A stretch of 64,000 nt of DNA from Phenylobacterium sp. (GTDB lineage: Bacteria > Pseudomonadota > Alphaproteobacteria > Caulobacterales > Caulobacteraceae). The stretch covers positions 39,906 through 103,905 of the forward strand of contig JAGNIV010000012.1 in the NCBI GenBank assembly GCA_018001015.1. Direction: 5' to 3'. Positions 36,847 through 45,565 of this stretch are shown piece after piece. Both the position numbers and the translations under genes were made by a program. The notes beneath the pieces are model-generated. The model did not search any database. It was not told the origin of the DNA and saw only the letters and a program-made list of their open reading frames with translations. The number at the start of each line of letters is the position of its first letter. The first letter of the stretch is position 1.

Positions 36847-38055
36847 ATGACCGACACCCCCGCGCAAGGTCCGTTGAACGACCTGCTGGTCATCGAGATG
36901 GGCACCCTGATCGCCGGGCCTTTCGCGGGGCAGATCCTCGGCGACTTCGGCGCCCGAGTGATCAAGATCGAGGACCCCAAGACCGGCGACCCCATGCGCC
37001 AGTGGGGCCGCAGCCTGCCCCAGGGGCTGTCGCCCTGGTGGCCGGTGATCGGGCGCAACAAGCAGTCGGTGGGCCTGGACCTGCGCACCCAGGAAGGCCG
37101 CGAGATCGCCACGTCCCTGATCGCCAAGGCCGACATCCTGATCGAGAACTTCCGCCCCGGCACCTTGGAGAAATGGGGCATGGGCTATGAGGCGCTGTCG
37201 GCGCTCAATCCGGGGCTGATCATGGCCCGCGTCTCCGGCTTCGGCCAGACCGGACCCTATGCCAGCCGCGCCGGCTACGGCCTGATCGGCGAGGCCATGG
37301 GCGGCCTGCGCCACGTCACCGGCGAACCCGACCGGCCCCCGGCGCGGGCGGGCATCTCCATCGGCGACAGCCTGACGGCCATGCACGCGGTGATGGGGAT
37401 CACCATGGCTCTGCATCATCGGGCCAACACCGGCCGCGGCCAGATGCTGGACGTCGCTCTCTATGAGAGCGTGCTGGCGGTGATGGAGAACCTGGTCACC
37501 GAGTACGACCTCACCGGCTATGTCCGCGAGCGGTCGGGCTCCATCCTGCCCGGCATCGCGCCCTCCAACGTCTATCCCTGCGCGCAGGGCGAGATGATCC
37601 TGATCGGCGGCAATGGCGACACCGTCTTCGCCCGCCTGGCCCAGACCATGGGCATGCCCGAGCTCGCCAAGGACCCGAAGTTCGTCGATCACGCCTCGCG
37701 CGGGGTCAATCAGGCCGAGCTGGACGAGATCATCGCCGCCTGGACCAAGGGCTTCGCGCTCTCCGACCTGCTGGCCCTGCTGGAGGCCGATGGTATCCCC
37801 TCGGGCCGGGTGTTCCGCGCGCCGGACATGCTGGAGAACGAACAGTACAAGGCCCGCGAGACCATCGTGGAGACCGACCATCCGGTGTTCGGCAAGATCA
37901 AGATGCAGGGCGCCTTCCCGAAGATGTCGGAGACGCCGGGCAAGGTCCGCTGGCCCGGACCGACCCTGGGCCAACACACCGACGAGGTGCTGACCGGCCT
38001 GGCGGGCCTGGACGCCGAGACGGTGGCGCAACTTCGGGCCAAGGGCATAGTCTGA
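36847..38055 (+). CDS. CaiB/BaiF family (class III) CoA-transferase
   Basis: A 402-residue CoA-transferase. LLVIEMGTLIAGPFAGQILGDFGARVIKIEDP opens the fold, followed by RNKQSVGLDLRTQEGREIA, ENFRPGTLEKWGMG, and DVALYESVLAVME. The conserved catalytic aspartate is in ISIGDSLTAMHAVMG. It would move CoA between an acyl-CoA and a free organic acid. A cupin gene follows 23 bp downstream. Start ATG at 36847 follows GGAGACTCCCC. Confidence 0.92.
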   Translation: MTDTPAQGPLNDLLVIEMGTLIAGPFAGQILGDFGARVIKIEDPKTGDPMRQWGRSLPQGLSPWWPVIGRNKQSVGLDLRTQEGREIATSLIAKADILIENFRPGTLEKWGMGYEALSALNPGLIMARVSGFGQTGPYASRAGYGLIGEAMGGLRHVTGEPDRPPARAGISIGDSLTAMHAVMGITMALHHRANTGRGQMLDVALYESVLAVMENLVTEYDLTGYVRERSGSILPGIAPSNVYPCAQGEMILIGGNGDTVFARLAQTMGMPELAKDPKFVDHASRGVNQAELDEIIAAWTKGFALSDLLALLEADGIPSGRVFRAPDMLENEQYKARETIVETDHPVFGKIKMQGAFPKMSETPGKVRWPGPTLGQHTDEVLTGLAGLDAETVAQLRAKGIV

Positions 38056-38078
38056 GGTCTCACGGTCGGAGCGCGCCC

Positions 38079-38546
38079 ATGATTCCCGAAGACGCCTGGA
38101 AACACACCGGGGTGCGCGTCGTCCCGGGCGACCAGCTGGACACCAACACCCCGCAGACGCCGGGCATGGACCGGGCCGCCGCCATCAATTTCGCCCGGGT
38201 TGGCGCCCAAAAGCTCTGGGCCGGCACCGTCCATATCCATGCCGACGCCAAGACCGGCGCCCATCACCACGGGCCGCTGGAGAGCGTGATCTATGTGCTG
38301 AAGGGCCGGGCGCGGATGCGCTGGGGTGAGAAGCTGGAATTCACCGCCGAGGCGGGTCCCGGCGACTTCATCTATGTCCCGCCCTATGTGCCGCACCAGG
38401 AGATCAACGCCTCGGCCGACGAGACCCTGGAGTGCCTGCTGGTGCGCAGCGACAGCGACGCGGTGGTGGTCAACCTGGACATCGAGCCGGTGGAGAAGCC
38501 CGAGGGCGTGGCCTGGATCGACCCGATTCATAAGGCGCCGACCTAG
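38079..38546 (+). CDS. Cupin-domain protein
   Basis: A 155-residue single-domain cupin. The metal-binding motif 1 appears as GAHHHGPLESVIYVLKGRARM and motif 2 as PGDFIYVPPYVPHQEIN. Likely binds a divalent metal. It probably forms an operon with the CoA-transferase; reaction unknown. Its TAG stop shares the CTAG with that of the convergent TetR gene. Confidence 0.87.
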   Translation: MIPEDAWKHTGVRVVPGDQLDTNTPQTPGMDRAAAINFARVGAQKLWAGTVHIHADAKTGAHHHGPLESVIYVLKGRARMRWGEKLEFTAEAGPGDFIYVPPYVPHQEINASADETLECLLVRSDSDAVVVNLDIEPVEKPEGVAWIDPIHKAPT

Positions 38547-39094
38547 GCCGAGTAGCTCTCCACAAGCTTCACCAGGGCGTCCTCCAGCCCGGGATCGGTG
38601 AGCACCGGTGAGGCCTCCAGCACCGCGGCGCGGATCACCCCGATCACCGCGCGGCTGATGACGAAGCGGTCGAGGCGGTCGCCGGGGTGGCGCGCGATGA
38701 GGCGGTTGGCGGTCTTCTCCTCGGCGGCGATGTGTTCGGTGGCCATGATCGCCTTCAGGCAGGCCCGCCGCGTGGTGGGCCGGTCGGCCATGATGGCGAT
38801 CTGGGCGCGGATCGCCAGGCGCGCGGGCGAGACCCCGTCGGGCCCGGCCGCCGCAATCAGGGCCTCGCGCACCTTTGCGTTCTCGGCCAGCGCCATGGCC
38901 ACCAGGATCGAGGCCTTGTCGGCATGGTATTGGTAGAGCGTGCCGATGCTGATCCCCGCCCGCTCCGCGATGGCGTTGGTGGTGAGCGCCCCCTCCCCCT
39001 GCCCCTCCAGAATCTGAGCCGTCGCCTCGAAGATGGCCGCCTGGGTGGCCACGGCGCGGGCCTGTCTCGGTTGGCGGCGTTGGGATTGCGCCAT
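38543..39094 (-). CDS. TetR/AcrR family transcriptional regulator
   Basis: A 183-residue repressor: N-terminal helix-turn-helix (ATAQILEGQGEGALTTNAIAERAGISIGTLYQYHADKASIL, residues ~25-65) with the characteristic LYxYHxxK recognition helix, then an alpha-helical ligand domain. It is divergent from the PaaI thioesterase gene and probably controls it or the neighbouring catabolic genes. No clear operator palindrome was identified in the intervening ~90 bp. Confidence 0.9.
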   Translation of the reverse strand: MAQSQRRQPRQARAVATQAAIFEATAQILEGQGEGALTTNAIAERAGISIGTLYQYHADKASILVAMALAENAKVREALIAAAGPDGVSPARLAIRAQIAIMADRPTTRRACLKAIMATEHIAAEEKTANRLIARHPGDRLDRFVISRAVIGVIRAAVLEASPVLTDPGLEDALVKLVESYSA

Positions 39095-39182
39095 GCGCTG
39101 AAGACCTCTCCGGAAGGCGAGTAGCCGAACCTGAGCTTAGCTCGGATTGTCTGCGCCTCAACAACTTCGAGGCTATGCAAGA

Positions 39183-39608
39183 ATGACCTGGGCGAGCGAA
39201 CGACTGGACGCGTTGAAGGCGGGCGAGATGACCGTCCCCCCCGTGGTGACCACCCTGAAGATGGGAACGCTGGAGGACTGGGGGCCGGGCTGGGTGCGCA
39301 AGACCTGGCAGCCGACGCCGGAGATCCTCAACGGCGACGGCTCGCTGTTCGGCGGCTATCTGGCCGCCCTGGCCGACCAGATCCTGGCCTTCGCCGCCAT
39401 GACCGTCGTGCCCGATGAGAACCACTACCGCACCATCAATCTGCAGATGCAGTTCGTGAAGGTCGGCGCCGCCCGGCCGCTCACCATCGAGGGCAGGGTC
39501 ACGGCGTCCACCCGCCAGCTGATCACCGTGGAGGCCGACTTCCGCCGCGAGGACGGCGAGCTGATCGCCCGCGCCGCCGCCCAGCAGATCCTGATGCCGA
39601 AGGTCTAG
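39183..39608 (+). CDS. PaaI-like hotdog thioesterase
   Basis: A 141-residue hotdog-fold protein. NGDGSLFGGYLAALADQILAFAA contains the active-site region (the GG-x-LAALAD helix), followed by YRTINLQMQFVKVGAARPLTIEGRV. Such enzymes hydrolyse aryl- or acyl-CoA thioesters. I placed the start at MTWASERLD; a further in-frame candidate at 39147 lacks homologous character. Its stop codon shares CTAG with the convergent SDR gene. Confidence 0.85.
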   Translation: MTWASERLDALKAGEMTVPPVVTTLKMGTLEDWGPGWVRKTWQPTPEILNGDGSLFGGYLAALADQILAFAAMTVVPDENHYRTINLQMQFVKVGAARPLTIEGRVTASTRQLITVEADFRREDGELIARAAAQQILMPKV

Positions 39609-40444
39609 GCGGAGAGGCCCAGCCGCTTGCCCACCATCTTGTCCACGACGCGCCTGGGGAGGTTGGCCATCATGAAGGTGGTCAGGGGGTTGGGAGCGAC
39701 GGTGTAGCGGACCTTGGGTTTGGCGGTGGTCAGGGCCTTGGCCACCGCCTCCCCGATGGCTTCCGGGGGCAGGCCTGCGGCGCCGCTGGAGGTCATGAAG
39801 GCGTGGACCTTCTGCAGGGCCGGATAGAAGGGCGTGTCGCGATAGGGCTCGATGTCCTCCGGACGCGCCTTGCCCCAGATCGGCGTCGCCACCGCGCCAG
39901 GGGCCACCACGATCACGTCGACGCCGAACAGCATCAGCTCCCGGCGCAGGGCTTCCGACAGGCCCTCCACCGCGAACTTTGAGGCGTTATAGGGCGCCAT
40001 GAACGGCGACCCGTTCTTGCCCGCCACCGAGCTGATATTGACGATCCGGCCCGAGGCCCCCTTGCCGGCGGCGTTCAGCAGCGGCGCGAAGGCCTGGGTG
40101 GCGATCACCACCCCGGTCAGGTTGACCTCCATCTGCTGGCGGAAGTCGGCCACCGGCAGGTGCAGCAGCGGGCCGGCGACAGCCACCCCGGCGTTGTTCA
40201 CCAGGCCCATCAGCGTCTCGCCGGCCAGGGCGACCCGCACCTGTTCGGCGGCGGCGCGCACGGCGACCTCGTCGGTGACGTCGAAGATCAGGGGGACGAA
40301 GCGGTCGCCGAATTCCTGGCGCAAACGGTCGGCGGCGGCGGCCTTGCGCACGCTGCCGAACACCCGGACACCCCGCCCGGTCAGCACCTTGGCAGTCCCC
40401 CAGCCGATGCCGGTGGAGACTCCCGTGACCACGACGCTTTTCAT
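39605..40444 (-). CDS. SDR family oxidoreductase
   Basis: A 279-residue classical short-chain dehydrogenase: cofactor loop TGVSTGIGWGTAKVL at residues ~7-21, NNAGVAVAGPLLHL, active site S...Y-x3-K in ISSVAGKNGSPFMAPYNASKFAVEGL. The Ser and Tyr/Lys are all present. NADP preference is suggested by a basic GSVRKAAAADRL after the second strand. Substrate unknown. Start MKSVVVTG is well placed; the upstream extension is not coding. Confidence 0.9.
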   Translation of the reverse strand: MKSVVVTGVSTGIGWGTAKVLTGRGVRVFGSVRKAAAADRLRQEFGDRFVPLIFDVTDEVAVRAAAEQVRVALAGETLMGLVNNAGVAVAGPLLHLPVADFRQQMEVNLTGVVIATQAFAPLLNAAGKGASGRIVNISSVAGKNGSPFMAPYNASKFAVEGLSEALRRELMLFGVDVIVVAPGAVATPIWGKARPEDIEPYRDTPFYPALQKVHAFMTSSGAAGLPPEAIGEAVAKALTTAKPKVRYTVAPNPLTTFMMANLPRRVVDKMVGKRLGLSA

Positions 40445-40526
40445 GACGCTTCTCCGCTTGCCCCTGAGACGTGCTCGTCCGAACCTAGGTGATGCTGCGC
40501 TGTTGTCGCCGCAAGGGAGACGTTGA

Positions 40527-41333
40527 ATGCCCACTGCCCGCGTGAACGGCGTCGAGATCTATTACGAGCAGGCCGGCTCGGGGCCGCCCCTGTTGTTCAT
40601 CTCCGGCACCGGCGGCGATCTGCGCAACAAGCCCAACCAGTTCGACGGGCCGTTTCCCAAGGCCTTCGACATGGTCTCCTTCGACCAGCGCGGTCTGGGA
40701 CGTTCGGAGAAGCCCGACGTCGCCTACAGCATGGCCGACTATGCCGACGACGCCTGCGCCCTGATGGGCGAACTGGGCATCGAGCGCGCCCACGTCGTCG
40801 GGGTCTCCTTCGGCGGCATGGTGGCCCAGGAGCTGGTCCTGCGGCATCCGGGCCGGGTGGACCGCCTGGTCCTGGCCTGCACCTCGCCCGGCGGGGCGGG
40901 CGGGGCCTCCTTCCCCTTCCATGAGATCGACCATCTGAAGGGCGAGGCCCGCGCCAGACACCTGACGCCGATCTCCGACACCCGCCGCGACGCCGCCTGG
41001 GCGGAAGCCAACCCCGACACCTATAAACAGATCATCGCCCTGAGTTCGGCTGATCCCTATGGCGAGGAACCCGGCCATGAAATGGGCGCCCGGCGTCAGC
41101 TTGAGGCCCGCGCCCATCATGACACCTGGGACCGGCTGGACCAGATCGAGGCGCCGACCCTGATCGCCGCGGGCCGCTATGACGGCATCGCCCTGCCGGC
41201 GACGCAGGAGAACCTGGCCAGCCGGATCAAGGGCTCGACCTTGCGGTTCTTCGAGGGCGGCCACCTGTTCATGCTCCAGGACCGCACGGCCACGGCGACC
41301 ATGATCCGGTTCCTGAACGGCGAAGAGATCTAG
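40527..41333 (+). CDS. Alpha/beta hydrolase
   Basis: A 268-residue alpha/beta hydrolase. Nucleophile elbow VVGVSFGGMVAQELVL (Ser in GVSFGG), oxyanion region FISGTGGDL, acid in GRYDGIALP and the final His in FFEGGHLFMLQD. DQRGLGRSEKP is typical of the 3-oxoadipate enol-lactonase/esterase-like branch. It is divergent from the SDR gene, with about 80 bp between. Substrate not predictable. The stop shares CTAG with the neighbouring kinase. Confidence 0.9.
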   Translation: MPTARVNGVEIYYEQAGSGPPLLFISGTGGDLRNKPNQFDGPFPKAFDMVSFDQRGLGRSEKPDVAYSMADYADDACALMGELGIERAHVVGVSFGGMVAQELVLRHPGRVDRLVLACTSPGGAGGASFPFHEIDHLKGEARARHLTPISDTRRDAAWAEANPDTYKQIIALSSADPYGEEPGHEMGARRQLEARAHHDTWDRLDQIEAPTLIAAGRYDGIALPATQENLASRIKGSTLRFFEGGHLFMLQDRTATATMIRFLNGEEI

Positions 41334-42745
41334 GCGGCCACGCTGAGCAAGGCCGAGACGGCGGCGGCCACCTGGGTCACGTCGTAGGGTTTGCGAATGA
41401 TCGGGGCGTCGAAGCCGAGCGGCGCGCCGGTGTCGCCGTAGCCGGTGGCGAAGACGAAGGGGATGCCGCGGGCCGCCAGGGCCTCGGCTACCGGATGCAC
41501 CGAAAGGCCGTTGAGGTTCGCGTCCAGCACCGCCGCGTCGATATGGCCGTCCAGCAGGGCCATGGCCTCCGCCAGTTCATAGGCCGGACCCACCACCTCG
41601 GCGCCGGCGTCGGACAGTCCCGTTTCCAGCTCCAGCGCCAGCAGCACGGCGTCCTCGACGATCAGCACGCGGGAGCCGCGCAGGTCGGTGGGGCGGCTGG
41701 CCTTGGGAGAGGTTTCGAACACCCGCGCCACCGGGGCGTCAGGCACGTTGTCGGGTCGGTCGACGATCGTCTGGGCCCCGGCGGTGACCCGGACCCGCAC
41801 GCCGGCGGCGCGGAATTCGGGGATCACCTCACCGTTCAGTTCACGGCCGGTGACCTGGGCCAATAGAGTGGAGCCAAAGCCCTTGTGAGCGGGAACGCCC
41901 ACCGGCGGGCCGCCGCTCTCGTTCCAGATCAGTTCGAACCCACCGCGCGGCGTCTTGGTCCAGCGGACATCAACCCGGCCCGTATCGGTGGAGAGCGCCC
42001 CGAACTTCACCGCATTGGTGGCCAGTTCGTGCAGGGCGAGCGACAGCGCGTTGGCGGCGCGCGGCGTGAGGAAGAGTTCAGGGCCTTCCCAGCGGGTCTG
42101 GCCGGGCGCGATTCCCCCCAGTTCGGCGGCCGCGAGATGGGCGATGGCTGCGCCGCGCCAGCGGGCCGCGGTGAGCAGCTCGTTGGCCGAGCCCATCGAC
42201 TTCAGCCGGCCGGCGAAGTTGGACAGGAAGCTCTCCAGCGAGGTGGTGCGCTTGGCGGTCTGGTAGGCCAGGGACTGAACCGCGGCGAGCACATTCTTCA
42301 CCCGGTGGTCCACCTCGGCCATCAGGGTGCGGCGATGATCTTCCTCGACGCGGCTGTCGGTGATGTTCTGAATGACACCGCAGATCGAGGTCAGCTCGCC
42401 CTTGGAGTCCAGCACCTGGATGCCGGCGGCCCGAAGCCAGACGATCTCGCCGTTCGGTCCGGGGCGCAGCCGATATTCGGCCTCATATCGGCCTTGGGTG
42501 CGCAGACCCTCCCGGATGGTCTCAAGCAGGGCGACCCGGTCGTCGGGATGAACCAGTTCCTGGATGGCTTCGACGTCGCGGATCGGCGTTTCACCGGCGG
42601 GCAGGCCGGTGATGGCCGCCATTCGGTCGCTGACGACAAAGACGCCGCGGACGATGTCCCACTCGAACTCGCCCAGACGCGCAGCCTAAAGCGCGAGGTC
42701 GAGGCGCTTGCGATCCAGGTTCAGGCCGGTGGCCTTTTCGCTCAT
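41330..42745 (-). pseudogene. PAS-HWE histidine kinase with receiver, interrupted by an in-frame TAG
   Basis: From an ATG at 42745 the frame gives 19 codons (MSEKATGLNLDRKRLDLAL), a TAG at 42686-42688, and then continues in the same frame with a normal PAS start (AARLGEFEWDIVRGVFVV). Downstream are PAS, a HWE kinase core (DHRVKNVLAAVQSLA, ELATNAVKFGALS, IWNESGG) and a receiver domain with Asp in AAVLDANLNG. The only ATG after the stop is at 42622, inside the PAS domain, giving 430 residues. Either the gene is inactivated or truncated, or the base is an error. Confidence 0.75.
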
Positions 42746-42851
42746 GGGGGGATCATAGATCGCGGTTTGCGCCGACGCGACAGGAACCGTGGGTTGAGGT
42801 TCCTCATTCCGGACACGATTTGATCAGGTGCGATCGCTTTGCGCTGGCGCG

Positions 42852-42877
42852 GGAACCAGCCTAAGATAAGCGACGTT
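42852..42877 (+). promoter_or_regulatory. EcfG-type promoter for DUF883 operon
   Basis: GGAAC (42852-42856), 17 bp, CGTT (42874-42877): exact match to the general stress sigma consensus of alphaproteobacteria, 66 bp before the DUF883 start. Confidence 0.8.
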
Positions 42878-42942
42878 GTGGCTGTGCTTCCCCACGCCCG
42901 CACGGCTTTGCGGGGACAGTCCTAATTTCTGGAGAGTCTTCA

Positions 42943-43266
42943 ATGTCTACGAACGCTGTCGAACGGACTGCCGAGGAAGCCAAGGCCGCCGCCCACTCCG
43001 TGGCCGAGGCCGCCACCCAAATCGCCAGCCAGGCCGAGCGTAGCTTCGCCGAAGCCGCCAAGCGCTTTGAAAAGGTCGTCGCCGAAGGCCTGGAGCAGGT
43101 TCGCGCCCAGAGCCGCACCTATGCCGACAATGCCGGCGAGCACCTGGACGAAGCTCAGCGCTATGTCGTCGAGCGCGTCCGCGAGAAGCCGCTGATGGCC
43201 GCGGGCACCGCCCTGGGCGTCGGCCTGCTGGTGGGTCTGCTGCTCGCCAGCGGTCGTAACCGTTGA
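42943..43266 (+). CDS. DUF883/ElaB-YqjD-like membrane-anchored protein
   Basis: A 107-residue protein: a long alanine-rich, charged amphipathic helix (residues ~5-80) followed by VREKPLMAAGTALGVGLLVGLLLAS, a C-terminal transmembrane segment. This is the layout of DUF883 (ElaB/YqjD), inner-membrane proteins that tether ribosomes in stationary phase in E. coli. An exact EcfG promoter lies upstream, so it is probably induced in the general stress response. Its TGA overlaps the next start. Confidence 0.85.
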   Translation: MSTNAVERTAEEAKAAAHSVAEAATQIASQAERSFAEAAKRFEKVVAEGLEQVRAQSRTYADNAGEHLDEAQRYVVERVREKPLMAAGTALGVGLLVGLLLASGRNR

Positions 43267-43664
43267 TCTTCAAGAAGGCGGTTCTCTACGTTTCGGCCGT
43301 CTCCGCGCTTGCCGCGGCGGCGGTCGTCGTCGTCGTGGCCCTGGCCTTCGCGCTCTATGCCGCCGTCCTGCCCCAGCTAGGCCCGGCCTGGGCCGCCGCG
43401 TCGGTGGCCGGCGCCGCGGCCCTGTTGATGGTGCTCTGCGCCCTGGCCCTGCTGATCAAGGTCAATCCGCCGAAGTTCGGGAAACAGCCGCAGGAGCGCG
43501 ACACGCTCACCCGGCTCATCGACCTGGCCAAGGACAAGCCCATCGTCGCGGCCAGCGCCATCATCGGCGCCAGCCTGGTGGCGCTGAGAAACCCGAAGAT
43601 CGTCGCCACCCTCCTGGCCACCGCCATGGCGACACGGTCCACCACCACGCCGAAGAAAAAGTAG
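43263..43664 (+). CDS. Small membrane protein, stress operon
   Basis: A 133-residue protein with two transmembrane segments near the N-terminus (about residues 8-35 and 42-66) and a third hydrophobic stretch (VAASAIIGASLVALRNPKIVATLLATAMA), ending TTTPKKK. It resembles the phage-holin/DUF1469-like partners commonly placed after DUF883 genes. The start is a TTG overlapping the previous stop (TTGA), implying translational coupling. Function unknown. Confidence 0.72.
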   Translation: MIFKKAVLYVSAVSALAAAAVVVVVALAFALYAAVLPQLGPAWAAASVAGAAALLMVLCALALLIKVNPPKFGKQPQERDTLTRLIDLAKDKPIVAASAIIGASLVALRNPKIVATLLATAMATRSTTTPKKK

Positions 43665-43685
43665 CGAACCCGACACGGGGTTGAG

Positions 43686-43731
43686 GGGTTCCGGAAGGGA
43701 CGGGCGCATCGCGCCCCCTAATCCGGAACCC
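43686..43731 (+). promoter_or_regulatory. Inverted repeat in the sod leader
   Basis: Perfect 10 bp arms GGGTTCCGGA (43686-43695) and TCCGGAACCC (43722-43731), with a GGGCGCATCGCGCCC inner hairpin. The right arm ends three bases before the sod ATG and includes its only GGA-like ribosome binding site. It could act as terminator of the DUF883 operon or limit translation of sod. Confidence 0.6.
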
Positions 43732-43734
43732 AAC

Positions 43735-44406
43735 ATGTTCGAACTGCCGCCCCTGCCCTACGATCACGCCGCGCTTGAGCCGGTGATCTCGCGCGCCACG
43801 ATGCGTCTGCATCACGGAAAGCATCACAAGAAGTACGTCGAAACCCTGAATGAGCTGCTGGCCGACGCCACGCCCAGGAGCCTGGAAGAGGTGGTCCGCG
43901 AGGCCTTTGCAGACGACGAAAAGCGCAAGCTGTTCAACAACGCCGCCCAGGCCTGGAACCATACCTTCTTCTGGAACGCCATGAGCGCGCGCCGCCAGAG
44001 CCTTGAAGGCTCGCTGATCCAGGCCGTGGCCCGCGACTTCGGCGGGGTCGAGGCCCTGAAGGCCGCCTTCGTCAAGGAAGGCGCCGCCCACTTCGCGTCA
44101 GGCTGGGTCTGGCTGGCGGCCGAAGGCGAGGCCCTCAAGGTGCTCTCCACCCACGACGCCGAGGACCTGCTGATCCACCGGGGCCTGACGCCGCTCCTGG
44201 TCTGCGACCTGTGGGAGCACGCCTATTATCTGGACCATGAGAACGACCGCAAAGGCTTCCTGAACGCCTGGTTCGACGCCCTGCCAAACTGGAGCTTCGC
44301 CGAGCACCAGTACGCCGCGGCCCGCGGAGAGGGGAAGGCGTGGACCCACCCCGCGCCGGTTGCGGAGGCCTCGGGAACGGCTGCGGTTGGCGCACGTTCG
44401 AACTAG
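43735..44406 (+). CDS. sodB: Superoxide dismutase, Fe/Mn family (Fe type)
   Basis: A 223-residue SOD. Metal ligands are recognisable: His in [15 protein letters not shown], His in [10 protein letters not shown], and Asp/His in [23 protein letters not shown]. The NHTFFW and ligand-flanking residues favour the iron type. The chain continues about 25 residues past the normal end as an Ala/Gly-rich tail. No signal peptide, so cytoplasmic. The 3' end of the gene contains an EcfG promoter for the next gene. Confidence 0.93.
   Translation: MFELPPLPYDHAALEPVISRATMRLHHGKHHKKYVETLNELLADATPRSLEEVVREAFADDEKRKLFNNAAQAWNHTFFWNAMSARRQSLEGSLIQAVARDFGGVEALKAAFVKEGAAHFASGWVWLAAEGEALKVLSTHDAEDLLIHRGLTPLLVCDLWEHAYYLDHENDRKGFLNAWFDALPNWSFAEHQYAAARGEGKAWTHPAPVAEASGTAAVGARSN
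44374..44398 (+). promoter_or_regulatory. EcfG-type promoter inside the 3' end of sod
   Basis: GGAAC (44374-44378), 16 bp, CGTT (44395-44398). It lies within the last codons of sod and 37 bp before the DUF1328 start, giving that gene its own stress promoter. Confidence 0.75.
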
Positions 44407-44434
44407 GTACGCAAACCAACCGGAGTTTCCCCCA

Positions 44435-44605
44435 ATGCTGAGCTGGGCCCTGACCTTCCTGGTGGTCGCCTTGATCGCCGGCCTCCTCGGCTTCACCTCC
44501 ATCGCGGGCGCCGCGATGGGTGTCGCCAAGATTCTGTTCTTCGTCTTCCTGGTGCTGTTCGTGGTCAGCCTCGTCATGCACCTCGTCCGCGGGCGCAGCG
44601 CCTAG
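44435..44605 (+). CDS. DUF1328 small membrane protein (YtjA-like)
   Basis: A 56-residue protein consisting almost entirely of two transmembrane helices: [20 protein letters not shown] and [23 protein letters not shown]. This is the DUF1328/YtjA family, small inner-membrane proteins often in stress regulons. An exact EcfG promoter precedes it. CCGGAG lies 10 bases before the ATG. A paralogue is at 48639-48812. Its TAG stop lies in the CTAG that begins a repeat element. Confidence 0.88.
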   Translation: MLSWALTFLVVALIAGLLGFTSIAGAAMGVAKILFFVFLVLFVVSLVMHLVRGRSA

Positions 44606-44707
44606 AGCCGGATGGCTTCTCTCGAAGCCTGAATCCGGCTCTATAACTTTGAAATTAGATCACGATTCAACGCTCAGACGACTTCGTCTAAGCGCATCGT
44701 GATCTAG
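44602..44707 (-). repeat. Twin-hairpin CTAG-bounded repeat, copy 2 (intact)
   Basis: The 106 bp element begins and ends with CTAG. First hairpin: AGAGCCGGAT / ATCCGGCTCT arms with inner GGCTTC/GAAGCC. Spacer TATAACTTTGAAATTA. Second hairpin: TAGATCACGA / TCGTGATCTA with inner AGACGA/TCGTCT. It matches copy 1 (372-472) in reverse complement. The first CTAG holds the DUF1328 stop codon. It lies between convergent genes. Confidence 0.85.
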
Positions 44708-44788
44708 CCACGCCCCGGATGATCGCGAAAATCCGCGCCTCCGACCTGGTCGGGGGCGCGTTTTGCTATCGGTGGCGATGCAGAGGGT

Positions 44789-45565
44789 CTAGCGCCGGGT
44801 CAGGGACCAGGTTTGCTGCGGCTCGAATTTCGAACCACTCCAGGCCAGGGCGGTGACCCGAATCTCGGCGACGTCGGTCTCGACGAGATTGAAGCTGGGG
44901 GGCACGCCGCGTTCGCGCACCGACAGGGTGCCGCAGCCAGCCGCATAGGTTTTCCCGTCGCCGTAGCCATAGGGCCAGGTGAAAGGGGCGTGGATGTGCC
45001 CCGACAGCACCAGGTCGACCCCCGCCTCGGCGAAGGCCTTGGCGGCGGCCTCCCCGTTCCAGACCTTGCCGGTCATCGGCCCGCCGATCATCTCGGTCAG
45101 GGGATGGTGGCAGACCACGATCTTCAGCGACTCGGCCGGAGCCGCGGCGAACCAGGCCAGCGCCTCCTCCACCTGACGCCGCGAGATCTGACCCTTGGAC
45201 CAGTTCGCGCGAGGCTGCACGCCGCGGGCGGTGTTGAGGCCATAGACCGCGAGGCCCGGGGCCAGATGGGTCTGGAAACGAGCCCGGCCGATGGCCCGCT
45301 CGTAGCGGGCGAAGGGGGTGAAGAGGCGGTCGTACCAGGCGAGATACGGCGCGTCGTGATTGCCAGGGGTCACCAGCTGGGGCTCGGGAAGCTGCCTCAG
45401 CCAGGCGGCGGCCGACGCGAACTCGCCCTTCTCCCCGAACCGGGTGAGATCTCCGGAGACCACCACCAGATCGAGGCGATCGGTCGCGAGCCATTCACGC
45501 ACCGCCGCCACGGCCTCGACGTTCTCGCCGCCGAAGTGGATGTCCGACAGATGGGCGATACGCAT
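44789..45565 (-). CDS. Cytoplasmic metallophosphoesterase (CpdA-like)
   Basis: A 258-residue calcineurin-like phosphoesterase. Metal motifs in order: AHLSDIHFGG, VVVSGDLTRFGE, VTPGNHDAPY, VVCHHPLTE, and LSGHIHAPF. This set is typical of CpdA/Icc-type cyclic-nucleotide phosphodiesterases, though many members act on other phosphodiesters. It starts at ATG 45565, sharing one base with the stop of the preceding lipid-kinase-like gene, so the two are coupled. Confidence 0.9.
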   Translation of the reverse strand: MRIAHLSDIHFGGENVEAVAAVREWLATDRLDLVVVSGDLTRFGEKGEFASAAAWLRQLPEPQLVTPGNHDAPYLAWYDRLFTPFARYERAIGRARFQTHLAPGLAVYGLNTARGVQPRANWSKGQISRRQVEEALAWFAAAPAESLKIVVCHHPLTEMIGGPMTGKVWNGEAAAKAFAEAGVDLVLSGHIHAPFTWPYGYGDGKTYAAGCGTLSVRERGVPPSFNLVETDVAEIRVTALAWSGSKFEPQQTWSLTRR

